Positions 9,049 through 18,705 of a DNA stretch of 64,000 nucleotides are shown piece after piece; within the stretch, counting starts at the first letter, position 1, and every line of letters starts with the position of its first letter. The DNA comes from Streptomyces sp. P3 (GTDB taxonomy: Bacteria; Actinomycetota; Actinomycetes; Streptomycetales; Streptomycetaceae), in assembly GCF_003032475.1 (NCBI RefSeq), contig NZ_CP028369.1, positions 248,001-312,000 of the forward strand, read 5' to 3'. Under the pieces are notes generated by a model. It did no database searches and had not been told where the DNA came from. It saw only the letters and a list, made by a program, of their open reading frames with translations. The position numbers and the translations under genes were made by a program.

Positions 9049-10206
9049 TCAGCCTGCTACCGACACGGACGGTTCGCCGGAGGCGATGCCCGCGGCTTCC
9101 ATCTGCTCGGCCAGCTTCATGGCCTCCTCGATGAGGGTCTCGACGATCTTCGACTCGGGGACGGTCTTGATGACCTCGCCCTTCACGAAGATCTGCCCCT
9201 TGCCGTTGCCGGAGGCGACGCCGAGGTCGGCCTCGCGGGCCTCGCCGGGCCCGTTGACCACGCAGCCCATGACGGCGACGCGCAGCGGGACCTCCATGCC
9301 GGTGAGGCCGGCGGTGACCTCTTCGGCGAGCTTGTAGACGTCGACCTGCGCGCGGCCGCAGGACGGGCAGGAGACGATCTCCAGACCGCGCTGCTTGAGG
9401 TTGAGGGACTCCAGGATCTGGTTGCCGACCTTGACCTCCTCCACCGGCGGCGCCGAGAGGGAGACCCGGATGGTGTCGCCGATGCCCTCGGAGAGCAGCG
9501 CGCCGAAGGCGACCGCCGACTTGATCGTGCCCTGGAAGGCGGGGCCGGCCTCGGTGACGCCGAGGTGCAGGGGGTAGTCGCACTGCGCGGCGAGCTGCCG
9601 GTACGCCTCGATCATCACCACCGGGTCGTTGTGCTTGACCGAGATCTTGATGTCGCGGAAGTCGTGCTCCTCGAACAGCGACGCCTCCCACAGCGCCGAC
9701 TCCACCAGCGCCTCCGGGGTGGCCTTCCCGTACTTCTGCAGCAGCCGGCGGTCCAGCGAACCGGCGTTGACACCGATGCGGATCGGCGTGCCGTGCTCCT
9801 TCGCCGCCTTCGCGATCTCCCGCACCTTGTCGTCGAACTGCTTGATGTTGCCCGGGTTCACCCGCACCGCCGCGCAGCCCGCCTCGATCGCCGCGAACAC
9901 GTACTTCGGCTGGAAGTGGATGTCCGCGATCACCGGGATCTGCGACTTGCGCGCGATCGTCGACAGCACGTCCGCGTCGTCCTGCGTCGGACACGCCACC
10001 CGCACGATCTGGCACCCCGACGCCGTCAGCTCCGCGATCTGCTGCAGCGTCGCGCCCACGTCCGACGTCCGCGTCGTCGTCATCGACTGCACCGACACCG
10101 GGGCGTCTCCGCCCACCGCCACGGAGCCGACCTGGATCTGCCGGCTCTTGCGGCGCTCGGCGATTTTGGTCGGGACGGACGGCATGCCGAGAGAAATCGC
10201 AGTCAT
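9049..10206 (-). CDS. ispG: 4-hydroxy-3-methylbut-2-en-1-yl diphosphate synthase (flavodoxin/ferredoxin)
   Basis: Penultimate enzyme of the MEP isoprenoid pathway: converts MEcPP to HMBPP using a 4Fe-4S cluster. The 385-residue product is the usual length. It has the TIM-barrel N-domain ([28 protein letters not shown]) and the cluster cysteines in [11 protein letters not shown] and [15 protein letters not shown]. The ATG at 10204-10206 opens [24 protein letters not shown], typical of actinobacteria. It follows the M50 protease and dxr on the same strand, 194 bp after the protease, with a hairpin between them. Confidence 0.97.
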   Translation of the reverse strand: MTAISLGMPSVPTKIAERRKSRQIQVGSVAVGGDAPVSVQSMTTTRTSDVGATLQQIAELTASGCQIVRVACPTQDDADVLSTIARKSQIPVIADIHFQPKYVFAAIEAGCAAVRVNPGNIKQFDDKVREIAKAAKEHGTPIRIGVNAGSLDRRLLQKYGKATPEALVESALWEASLFEEHDFRDIKISVKHNDPVVMIEAYRQLAAQCDYPLHLGVTEAGPAFQGTIKSAVAFGALLSEGIGDTIRVSLSAPPVEEVKVGNQILESLNLKQRGLEIVSCPSCGRAQVDVYKLAEEVTAGLTGMEVPLRVAVMGCVVNGPGEAREADLGVASGNGKGQIFVKGEVIKTVPESKIVETLIEEAMKLAEQMEAAGIASGEPSVSVAG

Positions 10207-10333
10207 CTGCTGTGCAACCCCAAGTCGTGGATCAAGGCTCAGGTCCCGTCTTCAGGCGGGTTCCAGGCTTCGAGATTACGGCACTGCCCCGGGCGGGAGC
10301 ACATCGCGGCCGTCGGACACACCCGATGGAGTC

Positions 10334-10361
10334 GGCCCGGCACCGAAGAGGGTGCCGGGCC
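10334..10361. terminator. Strong hairpin between M50 protease and ispG
   Basis: A perfect 11-bp stem, GGCCCGGCACC / GGTGCCGGGCC, with a six-base loop GAAGAG, placed 40 bp behind the protease stop and 130 bp before ispG. ispG probably also has its own promoter in the remaining gap. Confidence 0.75.
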
Positions 10362-10400
10362 TTCCCGGAGCGCGCATGACAAAGGGTGAGGGGGCCTGCC

Positions 10401-11705
10401 CTACGAGATCTTCACCGGGTTCACCACGTCCGCGATCAGCACCAGGACGGTGAAGCAGATGAAGACGCCCGCGACCACGTAGGCCACCGGCATCAGCTTC
10501 GCCACGTCGAACGGGCCCGGGTCGGGCCTGCGCAGCAGCTTCGCCAGGTTGCGGCGCAGCGACTCCCACAGGGCGCCCGCGATGTGCCCGCCGTCCAGGG
10601 GCAGCAGGGGGAGCATGTTGAACAGGAACAGGGAGAGGTTGAAGCCGGCGACCAGCATCACAGCCATCGCGAGCTGCTGCGAGGCCGGGATGTCGAGGGT
10701 GAAGATCTCACCGCCGACGCGGGCCGCGCCGATCACGCCCATGGGCGAGTCGGGCTCGCGGGGCGCGCCGTCGAAGGCCGCGTTCCACAGGGCCGGGATC
10801 TTGCCGGGGAGGGCGGCGATGGAGTCGACGGCCTCGCCCACCCGGTCGGTCATCCAGGACACCGAGTCGCCGAAGTCCTGCTGGACGACGCCGGTGGCCG
10901 CGCTGAAGCCGAGGAAGCCGGCCTTGACGTACTCGCCCTGGACGTACGCCCCGTTGGAGTCCTTCTTGGCGACCTGGTTGGTGGCGATCGTCGTGTGCAG
11001 GGTCAGCTCCTGGCCCTTGCGGTCGACGACGATGGCCACGTCCTTGCCGGCGCTGACCCGGATGAGGTCGGACAGCTTGTCCCAGTCGTCCGTCCGCTGC
11101 CCGGCGAAGGAGACGATCTTGTCCCCGGGCTTCATGCCAGCGGCCGCGGCCGGGGAGGCCGGGTCGGTCGACTTGCACGCGTCGCGGTTCTCGCTCTGCG
11201 AGATGACGCAGGGGGAGACCGAGCTGACGGTGGTGGTCTGCTGCTGGATGCCGAAGCCCATCAGGACGGTGAGGAAGAGGCCCACCGCGAGCACCAGGTT
11301 CATGAAGGGGCCCGCGAACATCACGATGACGCGTTTCCAGGGTTTGCGCGTGTAGAACATGCGCGTCTCGTCGCCCGGCTGGAGCTCCTCGTAGGCGGCC
11401 GAGCGGGCGTCCTCGATCATGCCGCGCCAGGGGGAGGTGGAGCGGGCCGTCACGCGGCCGTCCTCGCCGGGCGGGAACATGCCGATCATGCGGATGTAGC
11501 CGCCGAACGGGATGGCCTTGAAGCCGTACTCGGTCTCGCCCTTCCTGCGCGAGAAGAGGGTCGGGCCGAAGCCGACCATGTACTGCGGCACCCGGATGCC
11601 GAAGAGTTTGGCCGTGGAGAGGTGGCCCAGCTCGTGCCAGGCGATCGAGAACAGCAGGCCGACCACGAAGACGACTATGCCGAGGACCATCATCAGGGCT
11701 GTCAT
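10401..11705 (-). CDS. M50 site-2-type membrane metalloprotease with PDZ domain (RseP family)
   Basis: A 434-residue intramembrane zinc protease. The zinc motif HELGH lies in the first membrane helix (about residues 24-28), followed by [29 protein letters not shown] second block, [18 protein letters not shown], carries the LDG motif near the C-terminus. Between them is a PDZ-like domain ([18 protein letters not shown]). Family members cut membrane-bound anti-sigma factors and remnant signal peptides. The ATG overlaps the dxr stop by four bases (ATGA), so it is coupled to dxr; the dxr-protease-ispG order is standard in actinobacteria. Confidence 0.92.
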   Translation of the reverse strand: MTALMMVLGIVVFVVGLLFSIAWHELGHLSTAKLFGIRVPQYMVGFGPTLFSRRKGETEYGFKAIPFGGYIRMIGMFPPGEDGRVTARSTSPWRGMIEDARSAAYEELQPGDETRMFYTRKPWKRVIVMFAGPFMNLVLAVGLFLTVLMGFGIQQQTTTVSSVSPCVISQSENRDACKSTDPASPAAAAGMKPGDKIVSFAGQRTDDWDKLSDLIRVSAGKDVAIVVDRKGQELTLHTTIATNQVAKKDSNGAYVQGEYVKAGFLGFSAATGVVQQDFGDSVSWMTDRVGEAVDSIAALPGKIPALWNAAFDGAPREPDSPMGVIGAARVGGEIFTLDIPASQQLAMAVMLVAGFNLSLFLFNMLPLLPLDGGHIAGALWESLRRNLAKLLRRPDPGPFDVAKLMPVAYVVAGVFICFTVLVLIADVVNPVKIS

Positions 11706-12955
11706 GCACGCGCCTCCGCGGTAGCCGTCAGTTCTTGTGTCCGGGCCCGGGCCCAGGTCTCCGCCTCGAGGACGTCCGACACGGTGAGTGAGGTTCCCGT
11801 CGCCGGCGTGCCGTGCTCCCGCACGACCCGGGTGACGGTCTCCATGATCCCGTTGAACGGGAGCGCGCCCTTGCGGAACGCCTCCACGCACTCCTCGTTC
11901 GCGGCATTGAACACCGCCGGGGCCGTACCCGCGAGCTCGCCCACATGCCGGGCGAGGCTCACCGAGGGGAACGCCTCGTCGTCGAGAGGGAAGAACTCCC
12001 AGGTCGACGCGGTGCTCCAGTCGAAGGCGGGCGCCGCGTCGGGAACGCGCTGCGGCCAGCCGAGGCCGATGGCGATGGGCCCGCGCATGTCGGGGGGCGT
12101 CGCCTGCGCCAGTGTCGATCCGTCCGTGAACTCAACCATCGAGTGGACATACGACTGCGGGTGCACGACCACCTCAATCCGGGAGAAGGGAATGTCGTAG
12201 AGGAGGTGCGCCTCGATGACTTCCAGGCCCTTGTTGACGAGGGTCGCGGAGTTGATCGTGATCACCGGGCCCATGGACCAGGTGGGGTGGGCGAGGGCGT
12301 CCTCGACCGTGACGTTCGCCAGCTGCGCCCTGGTGCGGCCTCGGAAGGGGCCGCCGGAGGCGGTGACGACCAGCTTGCGGACGTCGGCCCGCGCGCCGCC
12401 GGCCAGGGCCTGGAAGAGGGCCGCGTGCTCGGAGTCCACCGGGATGATCTGGCCGGGCTTCGCGAGCGCCTTGACCAGCGGGCCGCCGACGATGAGCGAC
12501 TCCTTGTTGGCGAGCGCGAGGGTGCGGCCCGCCTCCAGGGCGGCGAGGGTGGGCGCGAGACCGATGGAGCCCGTGATGCCGTTCAGGACGGTGTGGCAGT
12601 CGGAGGCGGCGAGCCGGGTGGCCGCGTCCGGTCCGGCCAGGATCTCGGGCAGCGGCTCCCCCGCGCCGTACTCGGCGGCGAGCGCCTCGCGCAGGGCCGG
12701 CACGACGTCCTCACGGGCCACCGCGACGCTCCGCACCCGCAGCAGCCGGGCCTGTTCGGCGAGGAGGGCGACCCGGCCGCCGTTGGCGGACAGGCCCGTC
12801 ACCCGGAACCGGTCCGGGTTGCGCAGCACGAGGTCGATGGCCTGGGTGCCGATCGAGCCGGTGGAGCCGAGGACCACCACGTCCTTGGGACCGTCGCCCA
12901 CGACAGGGTCGTAGACGAGGTGCGGGTCGGCGAGAGGGCTTGGACTGTCGCTCAT
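11702..12955 (-). CDS. dxr: 1-deoxy-D-xylulose-5-phosphate reductoisomerase
   Basis: Second enzyme of the MEP pathway: NADPH-dependent conversion of DXP to MEP. The 417-residue protein has the NADPH loop [38 protein letters not shown] and [10 protein letters not shown], and the C-terminal [11 protein letters not shown]. The ATG at 12953-12955 opens [12 protein letters not shown] and has a GGGGG stretch before it; longer in-frame readings upstream are not supported. It heads the dxr-M50-ispG group. Confidence 0.97.
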   Translation of the reverse strand: MSDSPSPLADPHLVYDPVVGDGPKDVVVLGSTGSIGTQAIDLVLRNPDRFRVTGLSANGGRVALLAEQARLLRVRSVAVAREDVVPALREALAAEYGAGEPLPEILAGPDAATRLAASDCHTVLNGITGSIGLAPTLAALEAGRTLALANKESLIVGGPLVKALAKPGQIIPVDSEHAALFQALAGGARADVRKLVVTASGGPFRGRTRAQLANVTVEDALAHPTWSMGPVITINSATLVNKGLEVIEAHLLYDIPFSRIEVVVHPQSYVHSMVEFTDGSTLAQATPPDMRGPIAIGLGWPQRVPDAAPAFDWSTASTWEFFPLDDEAFPSVSLARHVGELAGTAPAVFNAANEECVEAFRKGALPFNGIMETVTRVVREHGTPATGTSLTVSDVLEAETWARARTQELTATAEARA

Positions 12956-13038
12956 CCCCCCATTGTCGCCGCACGGCGTGCGCGCCGGGACAGGGTGTCC
13001 CCCCAAGGAGGACACCCTGCGCACCGGTGTGCGACGGC

Positions 13039-14976
13039 TCACCCGATCGAGCGGTGGACGTTCTCCCGTTCGCTGGGTCCCGGGGCCGCCTCGGCGATCC
13101 ACGGGCCGTCCCCGGACGGGTCGACGATGCCCTGCTCCAGCCACTCGTAGGAGCCTGCCATGACGCCCTTGACGACCTTGCGGTCCACGTCGTCGGTGTT
13201 GCTCCACAGGCGGCCGAAGAGCTCGTCCACGCGCAGCCGGGACTGGCGGCAGAAGGCGTCGGCGAGCTGGTAGGCCTCGCGGCCGTGCTCACCGCGCGAG
13301 CGCAGCAGCTCGGCGCGCACACAGGCCGCGCTCATCGCGAAGAGCTCCGCGCCGATGTCCACGATCCGGCCGAGGAAGCCCTGTTTGGTCTCCATGCGGC
13401 CCTGCCAGCGGGACATGGCGTAGAACGTCGAGCGGGCGAGCTTGCGCGCGTGCCGCTCCACATGGCGCAGATGCGGGGCGAGGTCGACGCCCGCGTGCTT
13501 GAACTCCCCGTACGAGGACGGCAGTTGCCCCGGTCCCGCGACCAGCCTGGGCAGCCACTTGGCGTAGAAGACGCCCGCGTTGGCGCCCGCCTTCGCCTTG
13601 TCCTGGAGGGACTTGTCGGGGTCGATGAGGTCACCGGCGACCGTGAGGTGGGCGTCGACGGCCTCGCGGGCGATGAGGAGGTGCATGATCTCCGTCGAGC
13701 CCTCGAAGATGCGGTTGATCCGCAGGTCGCGCAGCACCTGCTCGGCGGGGACCGCCCGCTCGCCGCGGGCGGCGAGGGACGCGGCCGTCTCGAAGCCGCG
13801 GCCACCGCGGATCTGGACCAGTTCGTCGGCCATCCGCCAGCCCATCTCGGAGGCGATGAGCTTGGCCAGCGCGCCCTCGATGCGGATGTCGTTGCGGTCC
13901 TCGTCGGCCATCTGCGAGGACAGGTCGAGGACGGCCTCCAGGGCGAAGGTCGTCGCCGCGATGAAGCTGATCTTGGCGCCGACCGCCTCGTGGTGGGCGA
14001 TCGGCTTGCCCCACTGCTCGCGCGCGGCCGACCACTCGCGGGCGATCTTCAGGCTCCACTTGCCGGCGGCCACGCAGGACGCGGGCAGCGACAGACGGCC
14101 GGTGTTGAGGGTGGTCAGGGCGATCTTGAGGCCCGCGCCCTCGGGTCCGATGCGGTGGGCGGCCGGGACCCGGACCCGGTGGAAGCGGGTGACGCCGTTC
14201 TCGATGCCGCGCAGGCCCATGAAGGCGTTGCGGTTCTCGACGGTGATGCCGGGCGAGTCGCTCTCCACCACGAAGGCGGTGATGCCGCCCTTGTGGCCCT
14301 CGCTCTTCGGCACCCGGGCCATCACCACCAGCAGGTCGGCGACGACGCCGTTGGTCGTCCACAGCTTCACGCCGTCGAGGACGTAGTCGTCCCCCTCGGG
14401 CACCGCGCTCGTGGCGAGGCGCGCCGGGTCGGAGCCGACGTCCGGCTCGGTGAGGAGGAAGGCGCTGATGTCGGTGGTGGCACAGCGGGGCAGGAACTTC
14501 TGCTTCTGCTCGGGGGTGCCGAACATCTTCAGCGGCTGCGGCACGCCGATCGACTGGTGCGCCGACAGCAGCACGCCGATCGCCGGGCTGGCCGAGCCGA
14601 CCAGGGCCAGCGCCTTGTTGTAGTAGACCTGCGTCAGGCCGAGGCCGCCGTACTTGGGGTCGATCTTCATGCCGAGGGCGCCGAGCTCCTTGAGCCCGGT
14701 GATCACCTCGTCGGGGATCCTGGCCTCGCGCTCGATACGGGCCGCGTCCACCTGCGTGTCGCAGAAGGCGCGGAGCTTGGCCAGGAACGCCTCGCCGCGC
14801 CGGACGGCCTCGTCGGAGGGGACCGGGTGAGGGTGGATGAGGTCGAGCCGGAAACGGCCCAGGAACAGTTCCTTGGCGAAGCTGGGCTTGCGCCAGTCCT
14901 GTTCCCGGGCGGCCTCGGCGACCTGACGGGCCTCACGTTCGGTGACGGTGGGTTTCTTGAGGGGTGGTGCGGACAT
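13039..14976 (-). CDS. Acyl-CoA dehydrogenase, long form (VLCAD-like)
   Basis: FAD enzyme of fatty-acid beta-oxidation, 645 residues. The acyl-CoA dehydrogenase core is clear: FLLTEPDVGSDPARLAT, LDGVKLWTTNG, GLRGIENGVTRFHRVRVPA, QIRGGRGFETAASLAARGERAVPAEQVLRDLRINRIFEGSTEIM. A C-terminal helical extension of about 170 residues is typical of the very-long-chain type. The ATG at 14974-14976 (MSAPPLKKPTVTE) has GAGGTGAG just upstream. Its promoter carries overlapping CGATCG-type palindromes, suggesting TetR-type control. It is divergent from the LacI regulator and probably unrelated to the sugar locus. Confidence 0.93.
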   Translation of the reverse strand: MSAPPLKKPTVTEREARQVAEAAREQDWRKPSFAKELFLGRFRLDLIHPHPVPSDEAVRRGEAFLAKLRAFCDTQVDAARIEREARIPDEVITGLKELGALGMKIDPKYGGLGLTQVYYNKALALVGSASPAIGVLLSAHQSIGVPQPLKMFGTPEQKQKFLPRCATTDISAFLLTEPDVGSDPARLATSAVPEGDDYVLDGVKLWTTNGVVADLLVVMARVPKSEGHKGGITAFVVESDSPGITVENRNAFMGLRGIENGVTRFHRVRVPAAHRIGPEGAGLKIALTTLNTGRLSLPASCVAAGKWSLKIAREWSAAREQWGKPIAHHEAVGAKISFIAATTFALEAVLDLSSQMADEDRNDIRIEGALAKLIASEMGWRMADELVQIRGGRGFETAASLAARGERAVPAEQVLRDLRINRIFEGSTEIMHLLIAREAVDAHLTVAGDLIDPDKSLQDKAKAGANAGVFYAKWLPRLVAGPGQLPSSYGEFKHAGVDLAPHLRHVERHARKLARSTFYAMSRWQGRMETKQGFLGRIVDIGAELFAMSAACVRAELLRSRGEHGREAYQLADAFCRQSRLRVDELFGRLWSNTDDVDRKVVKGVMAGSYEWLEQGIVDPSGDGPWIAEAAPGPSERENVHRSIG

Positions 14977-15013
14977 GAGGCTCACCTCGCCGCGAATCGG
15001 GATCTCGGACCAC

Positions 15014-15056
15014 ATCGGTTACCGATCGGTGCTACCCGATCGTTGGTACCCGATCC
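15014..15056. promoter_or_regulatory. Overlapping CGATCG repeats, probable operator of acyl-CoA dehydrogenase
   Basis: ATCGGT-T-ACCGAT (15014-15026) overlaps ACCGATCGGT (15021-15030). TACCCGATCG (15033-15042) and TACCCGATCC (15047-15056) follow at 13-14 bp steps. The cluster lies 38-80 bp upstream of the dehydrogenase start, where TetR-type regulators of fatty-acid genes commonly bind. The regulator is not in the window. Confidence 0.55.
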
Positions 15057-15275
15057 GGGCCGAGGTGGCCACCCCGTGTGCGCGCGTTCGACCGGACCGG
15101 CCCCCGGCGGGCTCCGGTCGCGAGCGGCCCGCGCCCCGGCGGATCACGGCGCCCGGGTGTGCGCCGGGGCGTGCGGAAGCACCGCTTCCCCCCGTCGGGC
15201 GGCCTGCGCCGAACGGGTGTGCGCGACTCCCGCGAGGGGTTCCCGTACCCTTCTCCACCATTCCGCCATAACTCG

Positions 15276-15295
15276 TTGTCGAAGCGCTTCGACAA
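15276..15295. promoter_or_regulatory. Perfect 20-bp palindromic operator upstream of the LacI-family gene
   Basis: TTGTCGAAGCGCTTCGACAA is a perfect 20-bp inverted repeat about 105 bp before the regulator start. The central CpG flanked by AAG/CTT arms is the architecture of LacI-family operators. The same core occurs at 15366-15383, 31197-31210 and 31357-31370. Confidence 0.85.
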
Positions 15296-15365
15296 CCTAT
15301 GGACACCCACCCCCTCCGGGGTTACTGTCGAACCACTCTCACCCGCCCACGTTCGCAATGCGCAC

Positions 15366-15383
15366 TGTCGAAGCGCTTCACAA
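15366..15383. promoter_or_regulatory. Second operator, imperfect, 16 bp before the LacI-family start
   Basis: TGTCGAAGCGCTTCACAA keeps the perfect GAAGCGCTTC core; one base is missing in the right arm compared with the perfect site at 15276. Its position just before the ribosome site (GGAG at 15389-15392) suggests autoregulation. Confidence 0.8.
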
Positions 15384-15398
15384 AGCTTGGAGAGCTGG

Positions 15399-16412
15399 AT
15401 GGTCACCCTCGCCGAGGTCGCCCAGCACGCCGGAGTCTCGGCGAGCACGGTGAGCTATGTCCTCAGTGGCAAGCGGTCCATCTCGACGACGACCCGGCAG
15501 CGCGTCGAACAGAGCATCCGGGAACTCGGCTACCACCCGAACGCGGGCGCCCGCGCACTGGCCAGCAGCCGGTCCAACATCATCGCGCTGATGATTCCGC
15601 TGCGCACCGACATCTACGTGCCGGTGATGATGGAGATCGCCATCGCGGTGGCCACCACGGCGCGCGCGTACGGGTACGACGTCCTGCTGCTGACCGGCGA
15701 GGAGGGGCCCGACGCCGTCCGGCGCGTCACCGGCAGCGGGCTCGCCGACGCGATGATCCTGATGGACGTCGAACTGGACGACGAGCGGCTGCCGCTGTTG
15801 CGCTCCACCGACCAGCCCTCCGTGCTGATCGGGCTGCCCGCCGACACCTCCGGCCTGACCTGCGTCGACCTGGACTTCGCGGCGACCGGCGCGCTGTGCG
15901 TGGAACACCTGGCGCAGCTGGGGCACCGTGACGTCGCGGTCATCGGTGAGGCGCCCGCGGTCTACGAACGGCACACCGGTTTCGCCGAACGCACCCTCGA
16001 CGGTCTCCGGCACCGGGCCAGGGAACTGGGCCTGCGGCTGCTGCACCGCCCGTGCGAGGGCGGGTACGACGCGATGGCCGTGACACTGGCCCGGGTCCTC
16101 GACGAGCGGCCGGGCACCACCGGCTTCGTCGTGCAGAACGAGTCGGCGGTCGAGCCCCTGCTCGCGCTGCTGCGCCAGCAGGGCCGGGCCGTCCCGGAGG
16201 ACGTGTCGGTGGTGGCGATCTGCCCCGATCAGGTCGCCGTCCAGGCGTCGGTGCGGCTGACCTCGGTCGCCATCCCCGCCCAGGAGATGGGCCGGCACGC
16301 CGTGGAACGCCTCGTCGCCAAGCTGGAGGGGCGCGGCGGCGACGAAGTCGTGCTCATCGCGCCCGAGCTGACGGTCCGGGCGAGCTCGGGACCGGCGCCC
16401 TCCGGAGCCTGA
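15399..16412 (+). CDS. LacI-family transcriptional regulator, predicted repressor of the xyloglucan locus
   Basis: A 337-residue LacI/GalR protein. Residues 2-25 (TLAEVAQHAGVSASTVSYVLSGKR) are the helix-turn-helix with hinge ISTTTRQRVEQSIRELGYHPNAGARAL. From about residue 60 follows the periplasmic-binding-type sensor domain (NIIALMIPLRTDIYVPVMMEIAIA). The ATG at 15399 has GGAG 7 bases upstream; the frame extends further back but crosses both operators, so the short form is right. It is followed by the GH31 gene on the same strand. Palindromes with the core GAAGCGCTTC precede this gene, the transporter operon and the GH3 gene, so it probably represses all three and is released by an oligosaccharide or sugar. 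The ligand is not deducible. Confidence 0.9.
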   Translation: MVTLAEVAQHAGVSASTVSYVLSGKRSISTTTRQRVEQSIRELGYHPNAGARALASSRSNIIALMIPLRTDIYVPVMMEIAIAVATTARAYGYDVLLLTGEEGPDAVRRVTGSGLADAMILMDVELDDERLPLLRSTDQPSVLIGLPADTSGLTCVDLDFAATGALCVEHLAQLGHRDVAVIGEAPAVYERHTGFAERTLDGLRHRARELGLRLLHRPCEGGYDAMAVTLARVLDERPGTTGFVVQNESAVEPLLALLRQQGRAVPEDVSVVAICPDQVAVQASVRLTSVAIPAQEMGRHAVERLVAKLEGRGGDEVVLIAPELTVRASSGPAPSGA

Positions 16413-16547
16413 CCCGCACCCCGCATCCCGCCTCCCGCCCCCTGTCGCTCTCGCACCTCGCTCCCCGCCCCTCTCGCCCGTCGGGGCGCCCCCCTGCCCG
16501 CATCCCCTGTTTCACTCCTGTCTGCACTCCTTCAAGGAGCACCCCAC

Positions 16548-18590
16548 GTGAACCAGCCTGCCGAAAACCAGCCTCAGGTCAGCCTCGCGCAGTCGTCGCC
16601 CACGGTCGGCACCTTCCGGGAGCGCGACGGCGCGCTGGAGTGGAGCGGCCGTCAGGAGACCCTGCGGATCGAGCCCTGGGGGCCGGACGCCGTCCGGGTG
16701 CGCGCCCGGCTCGGCGGACCGATCCTCGAGGGACTGCCGGGCGCCCTGCTCGACGAGCCGCCCGCCACCGAGAGCAGCGTCAAGACCGGTGACGGCGAGG
16801 GCCTGCTGACGGTCGGCGCGCTCACCGTCGAAGTGAGCGCCGAGGGCCTGGTCCGCTTCCTGCGCACCGACGACCGCACCGAGATCCTGGCCGAGGACCG
16901 CGCCCACTTCTGGTGGCCGGGCTCGCGCCTCTACACGGCCGTCGGCAACGGCCACCACCGTCTGGAGCAGCGGTTCGCCGCCTACGACGACGAGCAGTTG
17001 TACGGCCTCGGCCAGCACCAGCACGGCCGCCTCGACCAGAAGGGCCTGGTCCTGGATCTGGTCCAGCGCAACGCCGAGGTCGGCATCCCGGTGCTCACCT
17101 CGAACCGCGGCTACACGCTGCTGTGGAACAACCCGGCGATCGGCCGCGTCGAACTGGCCGGGAACGGCACCCGCTGGGTCGCCGACTCGGCCCGGCAGAT
17201 CGACTACTGGATCACGGCCGGCGCCCCGGCCGACGGCCAGCGCCGCTACAGCGCGGTCACCGGCCGGACCCCGATGCTGCCGGCGTGGGCGGCGGGCTTC
17301 TGGCAGTGCAAGCTGCGCTATCGCACGCAGGACGAACTCCTCGAGGTGGCACGGGAGTACAAGCGCCGGGGGCTGCCGCTCGACGCCATCGTCTGCGACT
17401 TCTTCCACTGGACGCATCTGGGCGACTGGAAGTTCGACCCGGCCGAGTGGCCCGACCCGGCGGCGATGGTCCGCGAGCTCGAGGAACTGGGCGTCAAGCT
17501 GGTGGTGAGCGTGTGGCCGTCGGTGTCGCCGCTGAGCGAGAACCATCAGGTGCTGGAGCAGCGCGGCTACCTCATCGGCACCCAGTACGGCCCGATGGCA
17601 CACGCCGACTGGCCCGACAAGGGGGTCGCGTCGACCGTCCAGGTGGCGTTCTACGACGCGACCAACCCCGAGGCCCGGGAATTCCTGTGGTCGAAGATCC
17701 GCGACAACTACCTCGCCCCGTACGGCATCACGGCCTTCTGGCTGGACGCCTGCGAGCCGGAGCTGAAGCCCGGCTTCCCGGAGAACCTGCGCTACTGGGC
17801 GGGTCCGGGTCTGGAGGTCGGCAACATGTACCCGGCCGAGAACGCCCGCACGTTCTACGAGGGGCTGCGCGCGGCCGGCGAGGAGGAGATCGTCAGCCTC
17901 AACCGCTCGGCGTGGGCGGGCAGTCAGCGCTACGGCGCCGCCCTGTGGTCCGGTGACATCGGGACCGACTTCCCGACGCTGCGCCGGCAGATCGCGGCCG
18001 GCCTCAACACCGCGCTGTCGGGCATTCCGTGGTGGAACACCGACATCGGCGGCTTCCACGGCGGCGACCCGGACGACCCGGCGTACCGGGAGGTGATGGT
18101 CCGCTGGTTCCAGTTCGGCGCGGTGTCCCCGCTGATGCGTCTGCACGGCTTCCGTGACCCGGGCATGCCGCTCGGCCCCGACATGACCGGCGGCCCGAAC
18201 GAGGTGTGGTCGTACGGCGAGGAGGCGGGCGCGATCATGGAGGCGTACCTGCGGCTGCGCGAGCGGCTCAAGCCGTACGTCCTTGAGGTCATGCGGGAGG
18301 CGCACGAGGAGGGCCTGCCGCCCATGCGGCCGCTGTTCCTGGAGTTCCCCGGTGACCGGGCCGCCTGGTCGGTGGACGACTGCTACCTCTTCGGCCGGGA
18401 CCTGCTCGTCGCGCCGGTGCTGACGGCGGGCGCGACGACCCGCACGGCCCACCTCCCGGCGGGCGCGGTCTGGACGGACGCGTGGACGGGCGAGACGTAC
18501 GAGGGCGGGGCGACCGTGACGGTCGACGCCCCGCTGGACCGCCTCCCGCTGTTCCTGCGGGACGGGGCCCGGCTGCCGGTGGCCGAGTAA
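16548..18590 (+). CDS. GH31 glycoside hydrolase, probable alpha-xylosidase
   Basis: The 680-residue product is a retaining GH31 enzyme. The nucleophile motif GITAFWLDACEPE gives Asp400, and LWSGDIGTDF gives the acid/base Asp470. The WLDACEPE form of the motif, PWWNTDIGGFHGG and the N-terminal beta-sandwich (YGLGQHQHGRLDQKG) fit the alpha-xylosidase branch, which removes xylose from the non-reducing end of xyloglucan oligosaccharides. There is no signal peptide, so it acts in the cytoplasm. The GTG start (16548) has an AAGGAG site 9 bases upstream. It lies 135 bp behind the LacI-type gene. An alpha-glucosidase activity cannot be excluded, but the neighbours favour xylosidase. Confidence 0.88.
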   Translation: MNQPAENQPQVSLAQSSPTVGTFRERDGALEWSGRQETLRIEPWGPDAVRVRARLGGPILEGLPGALLDEPPATESSVKTGDGEGLLTVGALTVEVSAEGLVRFLRTDDRTEILAEDRAHFWWPGSRLYTAVGNGHHRLEQRFAAYDDEQLYGLGQHQHGRLDQKGLVLDLVQRNAEVGIPVLTSNRGYTLLWNNPAIGRVELAGNGTRWVADSARQIDYWITAGAPADGQRRYSAVTGRTPMLPAWAAGFWQCKLRYRTQDELLEVAREYKRRGLPLDAIVCDFFHWTHLGDWKFDPAEWPDPAAMVRELEELGVKLVVSVWPSVSPLSENHQVLEQRGYLIGTQYGPMAHADWPDKGVASTVQVAFYDATNPEAREFLWSKIRDNYLAPYGITAFWLDACEPELKPGFPENLRYWAGPGLEVGNMYPAENARTFYEGLRAAGEEEIVSLNRSAWAGSQRYGAALWSGDIGTDFPTLRRQIAAGLNTALSGIPWWNTDIGGFHGGDPDDPAYREVMVRWFQFGAVSPLMRLHGFRDPGMPLGPDMTGGPNEVWSYGEEAGAIMEAYLRLRERLKPYVLEVMREAHEEGLPPMRPLFLEFPGDRAAWSVDDCYLFGRDLLVAPVLTAGATTRTAHLPAGAVWTDAWTGETYEGGATVTVDAPLDRLPLFLRDGARLPVAE

Positions 18591-18705
18591 CACCGATACG
18601 CCGACACTGGTCGAACTCCCTTGTGGCAAAGGGGGGTTGGCGGGGTAGGGGGCTGGCGTCCGCTGCCCCTCCGTCCCCCGCTGCCCCGCGAAAGGGTGTT
18701 CTGCC

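Larger units (their letters stand above)
14977..15398. other. Divergent promoter region between acyl-CoA dehydrogenase and lacI-type gene (no gene)
   Basis: 422 bp without a convincing gene. The left end holds CGATCG repeats in front of the acyl-CoA dehydrogenase. The right end holds two GAAGCGCTTC operators in front of the LacI-family gene. The roughly 220 bp between them is GC-rich and shows nothing I can name. Confidence 0.7.

Noticed and set aside
15078..15398. Upstream extension of the LacI-family gene
   Set aside because: The extension crosses both operator palindromes and is rich in Arg/Gly; the helix-turn-helix starts right at the ATG 15399.
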